Positions 1 through 11,766 are shown, counted from the stretch's first letter. The stretch is DNA of 64,000 nt from Manis javanica (GCF_040802235.1 NC_133161.1:47791001-47855000); one strand, 5' to 3'. Translations and numbers: made by a program. The notes: a model not told the origin generated them from the letters alone.

Positions 1-894
1 ACCTTTTTGCACCTTCTGTAACTGATTGCTCAACACTAATTGTTTCTCTCAGAAACATGGCCCCATTAGGAAGCCCAGTTTCAGGTCACATATACCATAC
101 CAGATAAAATCCCTGTCTTCTGAAATCTTCAAATACTCTGCACAACATTTAAGAAACATTTAAACCATAATATCTAGAAATGAGAAAATCAATTTAATGT
201 GCTAAGCGTAAAGCACAGCATCTTGAAAAATCTATTGCTGAGCAGTTTCATCAATTATATTGATGTAAATCAAATCTTTTAATAATAAGGATAATTGCAA
301 AATCCCACTGGGTCTGTAATAAGCACATTTTTATTTAAAAAAGTGAACATCTGTTAATATAGCAACCATAGTGCATATTCAAGAATTTCACTTCTAATTA
401 TCTTTCCATTATAAAATATGTCCAGTTTCTCTTTTACAAGATTTAGACTTCACAAATCTTGCTTATGTCTCTTTCCAATGGGACACTTATCTGCAGTGAT
501 GATAGATAAATGTTGTTAATACTAGAGGAAAATGTTTTGAGCACAGAAATGGAAGAGTCCTGTAATGGCATAATAAGCACAATGCACAGAATAGAGATAA
601 ATCTTTAGAAAATTAGTCTTTTTCATTGAATTAGTTTCTAGGGGTCTTTTTATGATATCACAAATACAGAACTAGCAAATAAAGTTCCTTCTCTCTTTTC
701 GCTTTTGTTCTTGTTCCTTGCTCTCATGATTGAGGAGATAATGACCAAACCAAATCTAGCATCTAGTTTCATTTGTTATTATTGGACACCACCAAGTGCC
801 TACAGAAATCAACTGACCTATCAAAAACCTTTCCAAATATTTGAAAATGACTCCCAAAAACACAAACCAAAGTAATTTATAATAAGCTATGCAT
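1..894. other. Intergenic AT-rich DNA, nothing identified
   Basis: No open frame of note, no recognisable repeat and no RNA gene. Base composition is AT-rich and typical of a mammalian gene desert. Confidence 0.6.
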
Positions 895-1040
895 GCTTGC
901 TGGACTGGAGTCACATGACCTGGGGGCAAGTTCCAGGTTTCTCATTTTCTGCCACTTGGTGCCTTAGAAAACCATAGGAATTTTTCTGAGCATCCATTTC
1001 CTAGTTTGTTATAGAAAAATGATAACTGTGCCTGTCTCCC
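895..1040 (+). repeat. Possible MIR fragment
   Basis: The order of words (acquired-trait style 'tggactggagtcacatgacctg', later 'gtgccttagaaaacc', 'catttcctagttt', then an 'atgataactgtgcctgtct' stretch) follows the MIR SINE core and tail, but is strongly decayed. Assignment is by eye. Confidence 0.35.
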
Positions 1041-1164
1041 ATCAAAAATCTTTTTGTTGATTCCACAACAGCAAGATTATGTGGAGGAAGAGATGAAGTG
1101 CAGGTATCAAATAAAACAGTACACAAACATTGGATGCCTGTGCTATGCCAGCTAATACATGAAA

Positions 1165-1400
1165 CAGTATAGCAATCAGGGCTTCCAGATCTAGCACCAA
1201 ACTGCCTGACTTCTAGTTCTGGCTCCACTTCTAAACTAAAGATTCCAACTGTCAGAATCCTCATCTATAAAATGGAGATAAAAGCCTTTCTTATTTTATA
1301 AGCTGTGGGGAGGATTAAGTGAAAGAATGCATTAAACCATTTAGGATGGCATCTGGCACATGGCAAATACTCAGTGAATGTTTGCTATTTTTAGTAATTA
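1165..1400 (+). repeat. MIR SINE, sense
   Basis: The characteristic MIR landmarks occur in order: a 'gacttctagttctggctcc' core, 'cctcatctataaaatgga', 'gaggattaagtgaa' and 'catctggcacatggcaaat'. This is an old tRNA-derived SINE dating to before the placental radiation. Confidence 0.75.
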
Positions 1401-1856
1401 CATCATATCAGTTTTAAAGAGTGATATTGAAGACAAACTCTAATCCCAGCACAAATCAGACCTTCTTCCCCTGTGGAATCTAGAATTGCTGATTGTCTGC
1501 AAGTCCCACATTTTGTCACTTAGAACAATGATTCCTCAGAGTCCTCCTCCCAATACATACATCTAACAGAATCATGGAAATTAAAACAGGGTGGTTATCC
1601 AAAATCTTTCAACTGCCTGCATGCTAGAAGAGACATTCTGAACTAACCCATTACAAGGGCAGCCAAATCCTATGCAGACAGAAAAATTACAGTGCTGAGC
1701 CCCATGGTATCAGTAATAGACTAACATCACCCATATCTCCAGGAAAAGTGCTTTTCTAGAGTAGTAGGGAAAATACAGTACAAATTTACTGTGATTTTTA
1801 AGATGCTTGGAGTCATGGATTCTTCTGAATATCTGATAGAAAATATGTCCTCTCAT
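1401..1856. other. Intergenic, nothing identified
   Basis: No gene, RNA or clear repeat is visible. It leads directly into the 5'-truncated L1 that starts near 1857. Confidence 0.5.
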
Positions 1857-2812
1857 CTGAACTGACACTTCTCCAAAGAAATTCAGATGGCCAACAGGCA
1901 CATGAAAAGAGGTTCCACATCACTAATTATCAGGAAAATGCAAATTAAAACCACAGTGAGATAATACTTCAGACCAGTTAGGACGGCCAAGGTCCAAAAG
2001 ACAGGGAACAATGCTGGCAAGGATGTGGAGAAAGGGGAACCCTTGTACACTGTTGATGGGAATGCAAATTAGTTCAACCTTTGTGGAAAGCAATATGGAG
2101 TTTCTTCAAAAAACTAAAAATAGAAATACCATTTGACCCAGGAATTCCACTCCTAGGAATTTACCCAAAGAAAACAAGATCTCAGATTCAAAAAGACATA
2201 TACACCCCTATGTTTATCGCAGCACTATTTACAATAGCCAAGATACAGAAGCAACCTAAGTGTCCATCAGTAGATGAATGGATAAAGAAGATGTGGTACA
2301 TATACACAATGGAATATTACTCAGCCATAAGAAGAAAACAAATCCTACCATTTGCAACAACATGGATGGAGCTAGAGGGTATTATGCTCAGCAAAATAAG
2401 CCGGGTAGAGAAAGACAAGTACCAAATGATTTCACTCACTTGTGGACTATAACAACAAAGCAAAACCGAAGGAATGAAATAGCAGCAGACTACCAAACTC
2501 CAAGAAGGGACTAGCTGTTAACAAAGGGAAGGGGTTGGGGAAGAATGGGGAAGGAGGGAGAAGGGGATTAAGGGGCACTATAATTAACACTCTCAATATA
2601 GGAAGGTCACGGGTAAAGTAGTGTAGCATGAAGACAACAAGTAATGACTTTATAGCATCTTACTATGATGGTGTACAATGACAGCAAAGGGGTGGAGAGA
2701 GGACTTGATAATATGGGTGAATGTTGAAACCACAATGGTGCTCATGTGGAACCTTCATAAGACTGTATGTCAATTATACCTTGATTTTTAAAAAAAGTAA
2801 AGGCAATAAAAA
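1857..2812 (+). mobile_element. 5'-truncated L1 LINE, ORF2 C-terminus and 3' UTR
   Basis: The sequence begins within the C-terminal part of L1 ORF2, with an open piece at about 2081-2449 carrying the usual end-of-ORF2 wording (PFDPGIPLLGIYPK, MWYIYTMEYYSAIRRK). A G-rich 3' UTR and an A-rich tail near 2790-2812 follow. It matches the 3' end of the younger L1 at 7400-8366 in order but is clearly diverged, so it is an older subfamily member. The coding part is broken by a frame change near 1960-2080. It cannot be autonomous because everything upstream of the ORF2 C-terminus is missing. Confidence 0.88.
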
Positions 2813-2875
2813 TAGATTTAAAAAAGTATCATAAAAAAAGGTATCAAAGACCTAAATGTAAAAACTAAAGCACTT
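2813..2875 (+). repeat. Fragment of an older L1, left part, ending in target-site duplication
   Basis: A short A-rich stretch ends with aaaactaaagcactt (2861-2875). The same 15 bases recur at 8367-8381, after which an old L1 ORF2-like sequence continues without interruption. I read this as one older L1 split by the younger insertion at 2876-8366. Confidence 0.65.
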
Positions 2876-3698
2876 TGAGGAGGAGCTAAGATGGCGGCAT
2901 CAGTAGAGCAGTGGAAATCTCCTCTCAAAACCATATATATTTTTGAAAATACAACAAATACAACTATCCTTAAAAGAGAGACCAGAAGACACAGGAAAAC
3001 AGCCAGGCTACATCTACACCTGCAAGAACTCAGCACCTCACGAAGAGGTTAAGATACAAGTTGCAGCCCAGCGGAACCCGAGCACCCCTCACCCCAGCTC
3101 CCAGCGGAAGGAGAGGAGTCAGAGCTGGGAGGGAGAGGGAGCCCAGGACTGCTAAATACCCATCCCTAGCATTCCGTACCAGGAGCACAGACACACAGTG
3201 CATGGGGTGCTGGATACTAGGGAAACGGGACAGTAAAACCTGCAAGTGGGTCCCCACAGCCAGTGCCCCTGGGACAAAGAGAAGCGAGTGCTTTTTGAAA
3301 GTCTTCAAGGGACAGGGACCCCACAGCTGGATGGAAGCATCCTGAGACATGCAGCCCAGCAGCTGGGAATCCCAGGGAACTCTGGGAGCCCTAACCCTCT
3401 GGGCAGCAGCGCAGCTCTGAGGCCCTTCATGGCGATAAACAGCTTCCCACCCGTTCCCCCTCCGATGCTGGCTCTGCCATATGGAACAGCAGCCTGAGAG
3501 CAGCCCTGCCCACAGCAACCATAGAGCTTACTCCACAGAGGCTGGGCAAGAATCAGAGACCACATGTGTGCGCAGCTACATAGCACAAGCTGCTAGGGGT
3601 CACCATTCTCCCAGGAGAGGAAGGCCATAAACTAGCAAGAAGGGACGTTCTCCCAGCTGACACACACACACCAGCTCCCCACAACTACCTCTATCACC
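2876..3698 (+). promoter_or_regulatory. L1 5' UTR / internal promoter region
   Basis: This GC-rich leader begins with the ctaagatggcgg word typical of L1 5' ends, which contains a YY1-like core (aagatggcgg). It ends just before the ATG of ORF1 at 3699. By family knowledge it would hold the internal promoter; activity here is unknown. Confidence 0.7.
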
Positions 3699-4049
3699 AT
3701 GAAAAGGCAGAAGAATTTGATCCAGACCAAAATCACAGAGACAACCCCTGAGAAGGAGCTTGGACAGACAGACCTAACCAATCTCCCTGAAAAAGAATTC
3801 AAAATAAAGGTCATAAACATGCTGATGGAGCTGCACAGAAAAGTGCAAGAGCAAACGGACAAAGTAGGGAGGGAGACTACAGAAATGAAACAATCTCTAG
3901 AAGGATTTAAAAGCAGAATGGATGAGATGCAAGAGGCCATTGATGGAATAGAAACCAGAGAACAGGAACACATAGAAGCTGATGCAGAGAGAGATAAAAG
4001 GATTTTCAGGAATGAAACAATATTAAGAGAACTTAGTAACAAGAGATAA
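3699..4049 (+). pseudogene. L1 ORF1 N-terminal remnant
   Basis: The frame opens MKRQKNLIQTKITETTPEK and is 116 codons long. It is rich in Lys, Glu and Gln with heptad-like spacing from about residue 35, as expected of the ORF1p coiled coil that drives trimer formation. The RNA-recognition and C-terminal domains of ORF1p are absent: near 4045 the sequence passes directly into ORF2 endonuclease sequence. The final few codons and the stop arise from this junction. It is a broken retrotransposon gene, not a host gene. Confidence 0.85.
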
Positions 4050-5048
4050 AGAAGGACATTACATAATGATAAAGGGCTCAGTCCAACTAGAGGATATAAC
4101 CATTATAAATGTATATGCACGCAACACAAGAGCACCAGCATATGTGAAACAAATACTAACAGAATTAAAGGAGGAAATAGAATGAAATGCACTCATTTTA
4201 GGAGACTTCAATGCACCACTCACTCCAAAGGATAGATCCACCAGACAGAAAATAAGTAAGGACACAGAGGCACTGAACAACACACTAGAACAGATGGACC
4301 TAATAGACATCTATAGAACTCTACATCCAAAAGCAACAGGATACATATTCTTCTCAAGTGCACATGGAACATTCTCCAGAATAGACCGCATACTAGGCCA
4401 CAAAAAGAGCCTCAGTAAATTAAAAAAGATTGAAATTCTACCAACCAACTTTTCAGACAACAAAGGTATAAAACTAGAAATAAATTGTACAAAGTAAAAA
4501 GGATCACAAACACATGGAGGCTTAACAACATGCTCTTAAATAATCAATGGATCAATGACCAAATTAAAATAAGACATCAAGCAATATATGGAAACAAATG
4601 ACAACAACAACACAAAGCTCCAACTTCTGTGGGACGCAGCAAAAGCACTCTTAAGAGGAAAGTATATAGCAATCTAGGCATATTTAAAGAAGGAAGAACA
4701 ATCCCAAATGAATAGTCTAACGTCACAATTATCAAAATTGGAAAAAGAAGAACAAATGAGGCCTAAAGTCAGCAGAAGGAGGGACATAATAAATTCAGAG
4801 AAGAAATAAATAAAATTGAGAATAAAACAATAGAAAAAATCAATGAAACCAAGAGCTGGTTCTTCAAGAAAATAAACAAAATAGATAAGCCTCTAGCCAG
4901 ACTTGTTAAGAGAAAAAGAGAATCAACACACATCAACAGAATCAGAAACAAGAAAGGAAAAATCATGATGGACCCCACAGAAATACAAAGAATTATTAGA
5001 GAATACTATGAAAATTTATATGCTAACAAGATGGAAAACCTAGAAGAA
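4050..5048 (+). pseudogene. L1 ORF2 remnant: endonuclease and linker
   Basis: Translation from about 4060 gives the second half of the apurinic-type endonuclease: ITIINVYARNTRAP at about 4096-4137, LILGDFNAPLTP at about 4192-4230 (the conserved D and N of the active site), and SRIDRILGHK at about 4378-4407. An in-frame stop occurs near 4185. From 4497 to 5048 the linker toward the reverse transcriptase continues with several stops. The first part of the endonuclease, including the N-terminal catalytic residues, is missing because of the deletion at about 4045. Confidence 0.85.
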
Positions 5049-5054
5049 ATGGAC

Positions 5055-5472
5055 TGTTGCTCTTCAGCAACAAGAAGGCGGGGGGACGAGCAGGACCAGC
5101 CTGTTATCCCCGGGCTGAGCGAGAGGGCAAGTGTCGGTGGCTTGGACACCCTCCCCTGAGATCCGGGGAAAAACAAAACCACACCAAGCCAGGAGATGCG
5201 TCAGCCTCAAGGGCGCAGCAAAACTCAGCTTTATTCCATCAGAGGCTTAGTTATATAGGGGAAGATAAGGAAGTAACAGAAACCAATGGGAATTGATTAT
5301 CTCATCTGTCACTAGGGTCTTTAGGCAGGTTTCGGGTTAGGTGGGGAGGCAGAGTTAGGGCCAAGAGCACGCGCGGGAAGTAGTTAGGCCACGAATGTGG
5401 AAGTAACAAGGGAGGATGGAAACCTCCAGTCTGCGGCTGTCACAGGCCTAAAAGAGGCAAAAGGTCCCAACA
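5055..5472 (-). mobile_element. Solo LTR of an endogenous retrovirus (class II-like), complete
   Basis: A 418-bp GC-richer block interrupts L1 ORF2. It is bounded by inverted termini TGTTG...CAACA and by a perfect 6-bp direct repeat, atggac, at 5049-5054 and 5473-5478. Removing one repeat and the block restores L1 sequence. Read on the minus strand it shows a TATA box (TATATAA, 5257-5251), then AATAAA (5235-5230) about 20 bases further on, then a CpG-rich U5-like end. This TATA and poly(A) spacing with a short R region is typical of IAP/betaretrovirus LTRs, and a 6-bp target duplication is typical of class II viruses. No internal viral genes remain, consistent with LTR-LTR recombination. Confidence 0.88.
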
Positions 5473-6751
5473 ATGGACAACTTCCTAGAAAAATATAACC
5501 TTCTAAGACTGACCAAGGAAGAAACAGAAAATCTAAACAAACCAATTACCAGCAAAGAAATTGAAATGGCAATCAAAAAACTACCAAAGAACAAAACCCC
5601 CAGGCGAGATGGATTTACCTCAGAATTTTATCAGACATACAGAGAAGACATAATACACATTCTCCTTAAAGTTTTCCAAAAAATAGAAGAGGAGGGAATA
5701 CTCCCAAATTCATTCTATGAAGCCAACATCACCCTAATACCAAAACCAGGCAAAGACCCTACCAAAAAAGAAAATTACAGACCAATATCCCTGATGAACG
5801 TAGATGCAAAAACACTCAACAAAATATTAGCAAACCGAATTAAAAAAATACATCAAAAGGATCATACACCATGACCAAGTGGGATTCATCCCAGGGATGC
5901 AAGGATGGTACAACATTAAAAAATCCATCAACATCATCCACCACAAAAATAAAAAGGACAAAAACCACATGATCATCTCCATAGATGCTGAAAAAGTATT
6001 CGACAAAATTCAACATCCATTCATGATAAAAACTCTCAACAAAATGGGCATAGAGGGCAAGTAGGTCAACATAATAAAGGCCATGTATGATAAACCCACA
6101 GTCAACATCATACTGAATGGTGAGAAGCTGAAAGCTTTTCCTCTGAGATTGGGTTCAAGACAGGGATGCCCACTCTCCCCACTGTTATTCAACACAGTAC
6201 TGGAGGTCCAAGCCATGGGAATTAGACAAAACAAAGAAATACAAGGAATCCAGATTGGTAAAGAAGAAGTCAAACTGTCACTATTTGCAGATGACATGAT
6301 ATTGTACATAAAAAACCCTAAAGACTCCACTCCAAAACTACTAGAACTAATATCGGAATTCAGCAAAGTTGCAGGATACAAAATTAACACACAGAAATCT
6401 GTGGCTTTCCTTTACACTAACAATGAACTAATAGAAAGAGAAATTAGGAAAACAATTCCATTCACAATTGCATCAAAAAGAATAAAATACCTAGGAATAA
6501 ACCTAACCAAAGAAGTGAAAGACCTATACCCTGAAAACTATAAGACGCTCTTAAGAGAAATTAAAAAGAACATTAACAAATGGAAACTCATCCCATGCTC
6601 TTGGCTAGGAAGAATTAATATTGTCAAAATGGCCATCCTGCCCAAAGCAATATACAGATTCAATGCAATCCCTATCAAATTTCCAACAACATTCTTCAAC
6701 GAACTGGAACAAATAGTTCAAAAATTCATATGGAAACACCAAAGACCCTGA
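5473..6751 (+). pseudogene. L1 ORF2 remnant: reverse transcriptase
   Basis: An open piece at 5473-5874 carries the N-terminal RT region ([12 protein letters not shown], then [19 protein letters not shown]). 5879-6064 continues in another frame ([20 protein letters not shown]) and ends in a stop. 6083-6751 holds the palm with the catalytic box [11 protein letters not shown] near residue 70, then [16 protein letters not shown]. The frame change at about 5875 and the stop at 6062-6064 inactivate it. The first six bases double as the second copy of the solo-LTR target duplication. Confidence 0.9.
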
Positions 6752-8012
6752 ATAGCCAAAGCAATCCTGAGAAGGAAGAATAAAGTGGGGAGGATCTCGT
6801 TCCCCGACTTCAAGCTCTACTACAAAGCCACAGTAATCAAGACAATTTGGTACTGGCACAAGAACAGAGCCACAGACCAATGGAACAGAATAGAGACTCC
6901 AGACATTAACCCAAACATATATGGTCAATTAATATATGATAAAGGAGCCATGGACATACAATGGGAAAATGACAGTCTCTTCAACAGATGGTGCTGGCAA
7001 AACTGGACAGCTACCTGTAAGAGAATGAAACTGGATCACTGTCTAACCCCATACACAAAAGTAAATTCAAAATGGATCAAAGACCTGAATGTAAGTCATG
7101 AAACCATAAAACTCTTAGAAAAAACATGGGCAAAAATCTCTTGGACATAAACACGAGCTACTTCTTCATGAACATATCTCCCTAGGCAAGGGAAACAAAA
7201 GCAAAAATGAACAAGTGAGACTATATCAAGCTAAAAAGCTTCTGTACAGCAAAGGATACCATCAATAGAACAAAAAGGTACCCTATAGTAAGGGAGAATA
7301 TATTCATAAATGATAGATCTGATAAAGGGTTGACATCCAAAATATATAAAGAGCTCATGCACCTCAACAAACAAAAAGCAAATAATCCAATTAAAAAATG
7401 GGCAGAGGAGCTGAACAGACAGTTCTCCAAAGAAGAAATTCAGATGGCCAACAGACACATGAAAAGATGCTCCACATCACTAGTCATCAGAGAAATGCAA
7501 ATTAAAACCACAATGAGATGTCACCTCACACCAGAAAGGATCGCCACCATCCAAAAGACAAACAACAACAAATGTTGGCGAGGTTATGGAGAAAGGGGAA
7601 CCCTCCTACACTGCTGGTGGGAATATAAATTAGTTCAACCATTGTGGAAAGCAGTATGGAGGTTCCTCAAAAAGCTCAAAATAGAAATACCATTTGACCC
7701 AGGAATTCCATTTCTAGGAATTTACCTAAGAATGCAGCAGCCCAGTTTGAAAAAGACATATTCACCCCTATGTTTATCGCAGCACTATTTACAATAGCCA
7801 AGAAATGGCAACAACCTAAATGTCCATCAGTAGATGAATGGATAAAGAAGATGTGGTACATATACACAATGGAATATTATTCACCCATAAGAAGAAAACA
7901 AACCCTACCATTTGCAACAACATGGATCGAGCTAGAGGGTATTATACTCAGTGAAATAAGCCAGACGGAGAAAGACAAGAACAAAATGATTTCACTCATA
8001 TGTGGAGTATAA
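6752..8012 (+). pseudogene. L1 ORF2 remnant: C-terminal region
   Basis: Open pieces at 6785-7150, 7330-7797 and 7770-8012 encode the region after the RT, including the part where the cysteine-rich tail lies, ending with WYIYTMEYYSPIRRKQ and a stop at 8010-8012. Stops at 6749-6751 and 7148-7150 and a frame change near 7770 break it. The 3' UTR from 8013 contains a G-rich tract (about 8093-8180) and runs to the A-rich tail near 8340-8366. Confidence 0.88.
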
Positions 8013-8381
8013 GAACAAAGAAAAACTGTAGAACAAAACAGCAGCAGAATCACAGAACCCAAGAATGGACTAACAGTTACCAAAGGGAAAGGGACTGGGG
8101 AAGATGGGTGGGAAGGGAGGGATAAGGGTGGGGAAAAAGAAAGGGGGCATTATGATTAGCATGTATAATGTTGGGGGGGTCATGGGGAGGGTCGTACAAC
8201 ACAGAGAAGACAAGTAGTTATTCTACAGCATCTTACTACGTTGATGGACAGTGACTATAATGGGGTTTGTGTGGGGGACTTGGTGAAGGGGGAGCCTAGT
8301 AAACATAATGTTCTTCATGTAATTGTAGATTAATGATAACAAAATTTAAAAAGAGAATATTAAAAAAAAACTAAAGCACTT

Positions 8382-8955
8382 AGAAGAAAACTCAGGAGTA
8401 AATCTCTGTTACCTTTGATTATACAATGGTTTCTTACATATGGTACCAAAAACACAAGCAACAAAAGAACAATAAATTGAACTTCATCAAAATAAAAAAG
8501 TTTTGTACTTCAAATATCACCAAAAAAATGAAAAGACAACCCAAAGAATGGGAGAAAATATATGCAAATCATATCTAATAAGGAACTTGTGTCCAGATTA
8601 CATAAAGACTTTTACAACTTGAAATGAACATTTGAATAGACATTTCTCCAAAGAAGATTCACAAATGGCCAATGAGCACATGAAAAGACGCTCAACATCA
8701 TTAATGATTAAGGAAATGCAAATCAAAATCATAATGAAGTGCACAGCAAAGGAAACCTTCAACAAAATGAACAGGCAACCTATGAAATGGGAGAAAATAT
8801 TCCCAAATCATATCTGACAAGGGGTTAAAAACTGGTTGCACAACTGTTGAGGTAGACTAAAAATCATTGGATTGCATACTTTGAAAGGGTAAAGTTTATG
8901 ATTTGTGAATTACATCATAAAGCTTTTATTAAAAATGTAAAAAAAAAGTATGCCC
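8382..8955 (+). repeat. Older L1, right part, rearranged ORF2 C-terminus and 3' end
   Basis: The sequence resumes immediately after the 8367-8381 target copy with decayed ORF2 wording, an internal repeat of 'cagcaaaggaaaccttcaacaaaatg'-like sequence near 8747, and an A-rich end near 8940. It pairs with the fragment left of 2875. No open frame above about 60 codons survives. Confidence 0.6.
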
Positions 8956-10200
8956 TTTCCCCAGAAAAAAATGCATATGCCTATATGTACAAATAATTTT
9001 ACAAATAATTTCAGAGAACTCAGGTGTTCCTGAAGCACACTCATAATTAACCTCATCTTAAAATATAATTGCACATATGCCAAAAAACAAACTTTTAAAA
9101 GATCATAGAGATGAAAATTTTTTTAATCTGGAAAGGAGCACACTGAAATATTAATAGTGGACACTTACTTTTTGCCAACTTTCATTGTTTCCTTTACTGA
9201 GCTTATATTACTTTTATGATTTAAAAAATTTTTAGTATATAAATATTCACACTGTACAACACAGAAGAAACAAATTCAGTTTGTAACAAATTTGAACTGG
9301 AGTATGTATTGGCAGAGTAAACAGAGCACTCTACCCTACCTGGATCCCAAGGTCTGGGTCCAGCCAGGCTGTGAATCATAACAAGTCAAAAAGAGAAGGA
9401 GAAGGGTAGGCCAGCCTTTGCGAGCACAGCAAATCAGAATATGCATTTACCCTCGATATTCACCATCCCTGGCAGTGCCTGTGTGGTCAGGGACTGATCC
9501 AGGTAAAAGATCAGTCTGTAAATCAGCTGCTGGGGCAAAGGACAGACACAGAAAAGGAGTAAAACAAAAACTAAATGAAGATAGGTACTGTTTGCCCAGA
9601 CTTTCATATTTACCTTGATTAAAGTATCTCATTGATCATTTAGTCCTCACTACAACCCTTCCAGATATTAATAGAATGCATTGCTTCTCTCTTAAGTCTC
9701 CCTGCTGATGGAGGTTGAACTCTGATCATGGAGATGTGAGGAAGTAGTTCAAAATAGTCCGCCAAAGCCATGACATTTCTTTGCAGTTCTTGTGTTCCTA
9801 TAGTTTGCCCTTAATGTCATGCAAATTAAAAATTTTAGCAAATAGCACATCTGTTTGTTCATTCAAAATCATTATTCCTAAATTTCTAACAAAATGAATG
9901 TTTCAACATTTCTTCTTACTTGAGAAGAATCAGGCATTATATTTTTTCCATTTTACAGATAAGAGCCACATAGGTATATAGTGAAAGAGCTGAAATTTAA
10001 CACCGATCCCATTCCCAATTGGCAACATTCTATAATTATATGTGGTGAATGAGAAGAAGGTAGAGAAAGGGGAAAGATAAAGAACTTCTTGGTAGAAAGT
10101 TTAGCATCCAAAAATGGTATTGTCAATGAGGGATTTGTTGAAGGCTTTTAGAAGACTAAATAAGGGAGTAGTCAGCCAAGTATATGCAATTTCCAAAATT
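8956..10200. other. Intergenic DNA, nothing identified
   Basis: AT-rich with a slightly GC-richer part at 9330-9560. No gene, RNA or assignable repeat was recognised. Confidence 0.5.
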
Positions 10201-10204
10201 CTTA

Positions 10205-10345
10205 GTAGTTCAATTTCTTTATATATAAAATGGAGCCAATAACACCTCCTAGGGCTGTTGTTAGGGTTAAATGAGGAAATCTATGGAAATTCCTCAGCCC
10301 AGTGTCAGACCCATGGTAGGCCTTCGTTAAATGATAGTCTTGGTT
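10205..10345 (+). repeat. MIR fragment, sense
   Basis: Words 'tataaaatggagccaataa', 'agggctgttgttagggttaaatga' and 'agtgtcagacccatggtaggc' follow the MIR 3' half in order. Confidence 0.6.
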
Positions 10346-10429
10346 ATCCTTGGGCAAGTGGACATCTCTACCTGTACATCTCTTAAGCAGTTCAAATTGA
10401 ACATTTCCCAAACCAAATTTATCACTCTC

Positions 10430-10854
10430 TTCCTTCCCCCTTTTCCTACCTTCACCTCCAAGAGAACTGCTCCCCTTCCTCTGTAGACTCAGTTATGGTT
10501 AATGTCCCTGCCATATCCAAGTTAGAGCTTCAAAGTCATCCTCAACTCCTCCCTTTTCATGCCCAGCATTGCCCACACCGTTAATAAATTCTGAGCATTC
10601 CTTCTCCAAAATATATCTCAAATCTAGTCCCTCCTCAGCTCCTTTGCTATTGCCTTTGTCACCTCTCCCCAGACAGCTGCAATATTCCCCAACTGATTTC
10701 TGTCTTCTTGACACTGCTGATAGTGATTGTTCTGATGATTTCACTACCAGATTAAAAACTTGGAAAATTTCAAGTTATCTTCTGTAAAAAGCCAAATTCT
10801 CCACACAACTTGGACCCAGTGTAAGTTTCCAGCTTCTCAACTTCTCCTATACAC

Positions 10855-10895
<41 letters not shown>

Positions 10896-11580
10896 CAGAA
10901 CCCAGGCTAACAGGCCCTTTGAACATTTCTCCTAATGCCTAGAATCCTCTTCCTCTTAATGTTACTGGGAAATGCCTACTCTTCCTTCAAATGCATCTGA
11001 AATACCAACTCTTTGATATGTTCTCCCAACCCTCAAACATTTCCCTGCTTACCAAAATTGTCTCCTAGTCTCCCCATATCTACCCTATTCTAATCTGTTC
11101 TCTGTGTTGTAGCCAGAGCATTCTTTTTAAATGCAAATAAATCCTGTGTCAGGCTCTCTCCCCTGCTAAAGTGGATTCATGCTGCTAAGCCCCAAATCCC
11201 TGATTAGACCTATAAGACCCACCTCCATAGACACATCTTATGTCTCTTTCCCACTAATTCTCTGTGATCCAAACACACTGCTCTTCTTCCAGTTCCTCAA
11301 ACACATTAATCTTATTCACCCTGCAGTGTTTGAATATGTACCTCCCTTCCCTTATCTGGTTAAAGCTTACTCATTCCATCAGAACTCAGCTCAACTATCA
11401 CTGCTTCTGGAAAAGCCTTCCTAGACCCTCCACCCTAGGCCATATCATTGTATTCCCAACAACTATACCTAGCATGGTGAGTGGCATGTGCAAAGTATTC
11501 AGTACATATTTGTTAAAATCCCTCCCTCTGTCCCTCCAACCTTTACTCAGTACCTTGGCATTTATCATACTGTAATATAA
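10430..11580 (+). repeat. L2-like LINE fragments, with a CA microsatellite
   Basis: Two pyrimidine-rich tracts (about 10430-11040 and 11100-11580) have the look of L2/CR1-type 3' ends, with wording such as 'tgccta.tcttccttcaaatgcatctg' and 'cagaactcagctcaactatcactgcttctgg'. A perfect CA dinucleotide run lies at 10859-10893. The assignment is by eye. Confidence 0.5.
10859..10893 (+). repeat. (CA)n microsatellite
   Basis: An uninterrupted 35-base CA run, directly readable. Confidence 0.98.
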
Positions 11581-11628
11581 TTAGTTATACCAGAATGTGT
11601 GCTTTAAAGGATCTGGAAAATGGTCTCT

Positions 11629-11766
11629 CTTTTTTATTTTTTCTTTCTTCTTCTTCTCTCTCCTCTTGTCTTCCTCCCCCTCCCTGCCTCCCTCCTCCCT
11701 TAACCATTTCCCTCCTCTTCCTCCTTTTTCTCTTCCTTCTCCTTATTTTCCTCCTCCTCCTCCTCA
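11629..11766. repeat. Polypyrimidine tract
   Basis: The plus strand is almost entirely C and T for about 140 bases. Apparent Lys/Arg/Glu-rich or Leu/Ser-rich open frames here are artefacts of composition. Confidence 0.9.

Larger units (their letters stand above)
2876..8366 (+). mobile_element. Near full-length young L1 LINE, internally deleted and interrupted by a solo LTR
   Basis: The element starts with an L1 5' end (aagatggcggcat at about 2889) and runs through a GC-rich 5' UTR, an ORF1 N-terminal piece, part of the ORF2 endonuclease, reverse transcriptase, the ORF2 C-terminus, a G-rich 3' UTR and an A-rich tail. It is flanked by a perfect 15-bp duplication, aaaactaaagcactt, at 2861-2875 and 8367-8381, as expected for target-primed reverse transcription. 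Length is 5491 bp including a 418-bp solo LTR and its extra 6-bp target copy, so the L1 itself is about 5.07 kb. That is shorter than an intact L1 because ORF1 past residue about 116 and the start of ORF2 are deleted near 4045. Several stops and frame changes break ORF2. It is dead as an autonomous element. Confidence 0.93.

Noticed and set aside
5055-5472. L1 5' UTR duplication or processed gene
   Set aside because: The TG...CA inverted ends and exact 6-bp flanking repeat fit an LTR and nothing else.
5473-8012. Reverse transcriptase frames as a host or prokaryote-like RT system
   Set aside because: The domain order, wording and flanking 5' UTR, A-tail and target duplication identify an ordinary L1.
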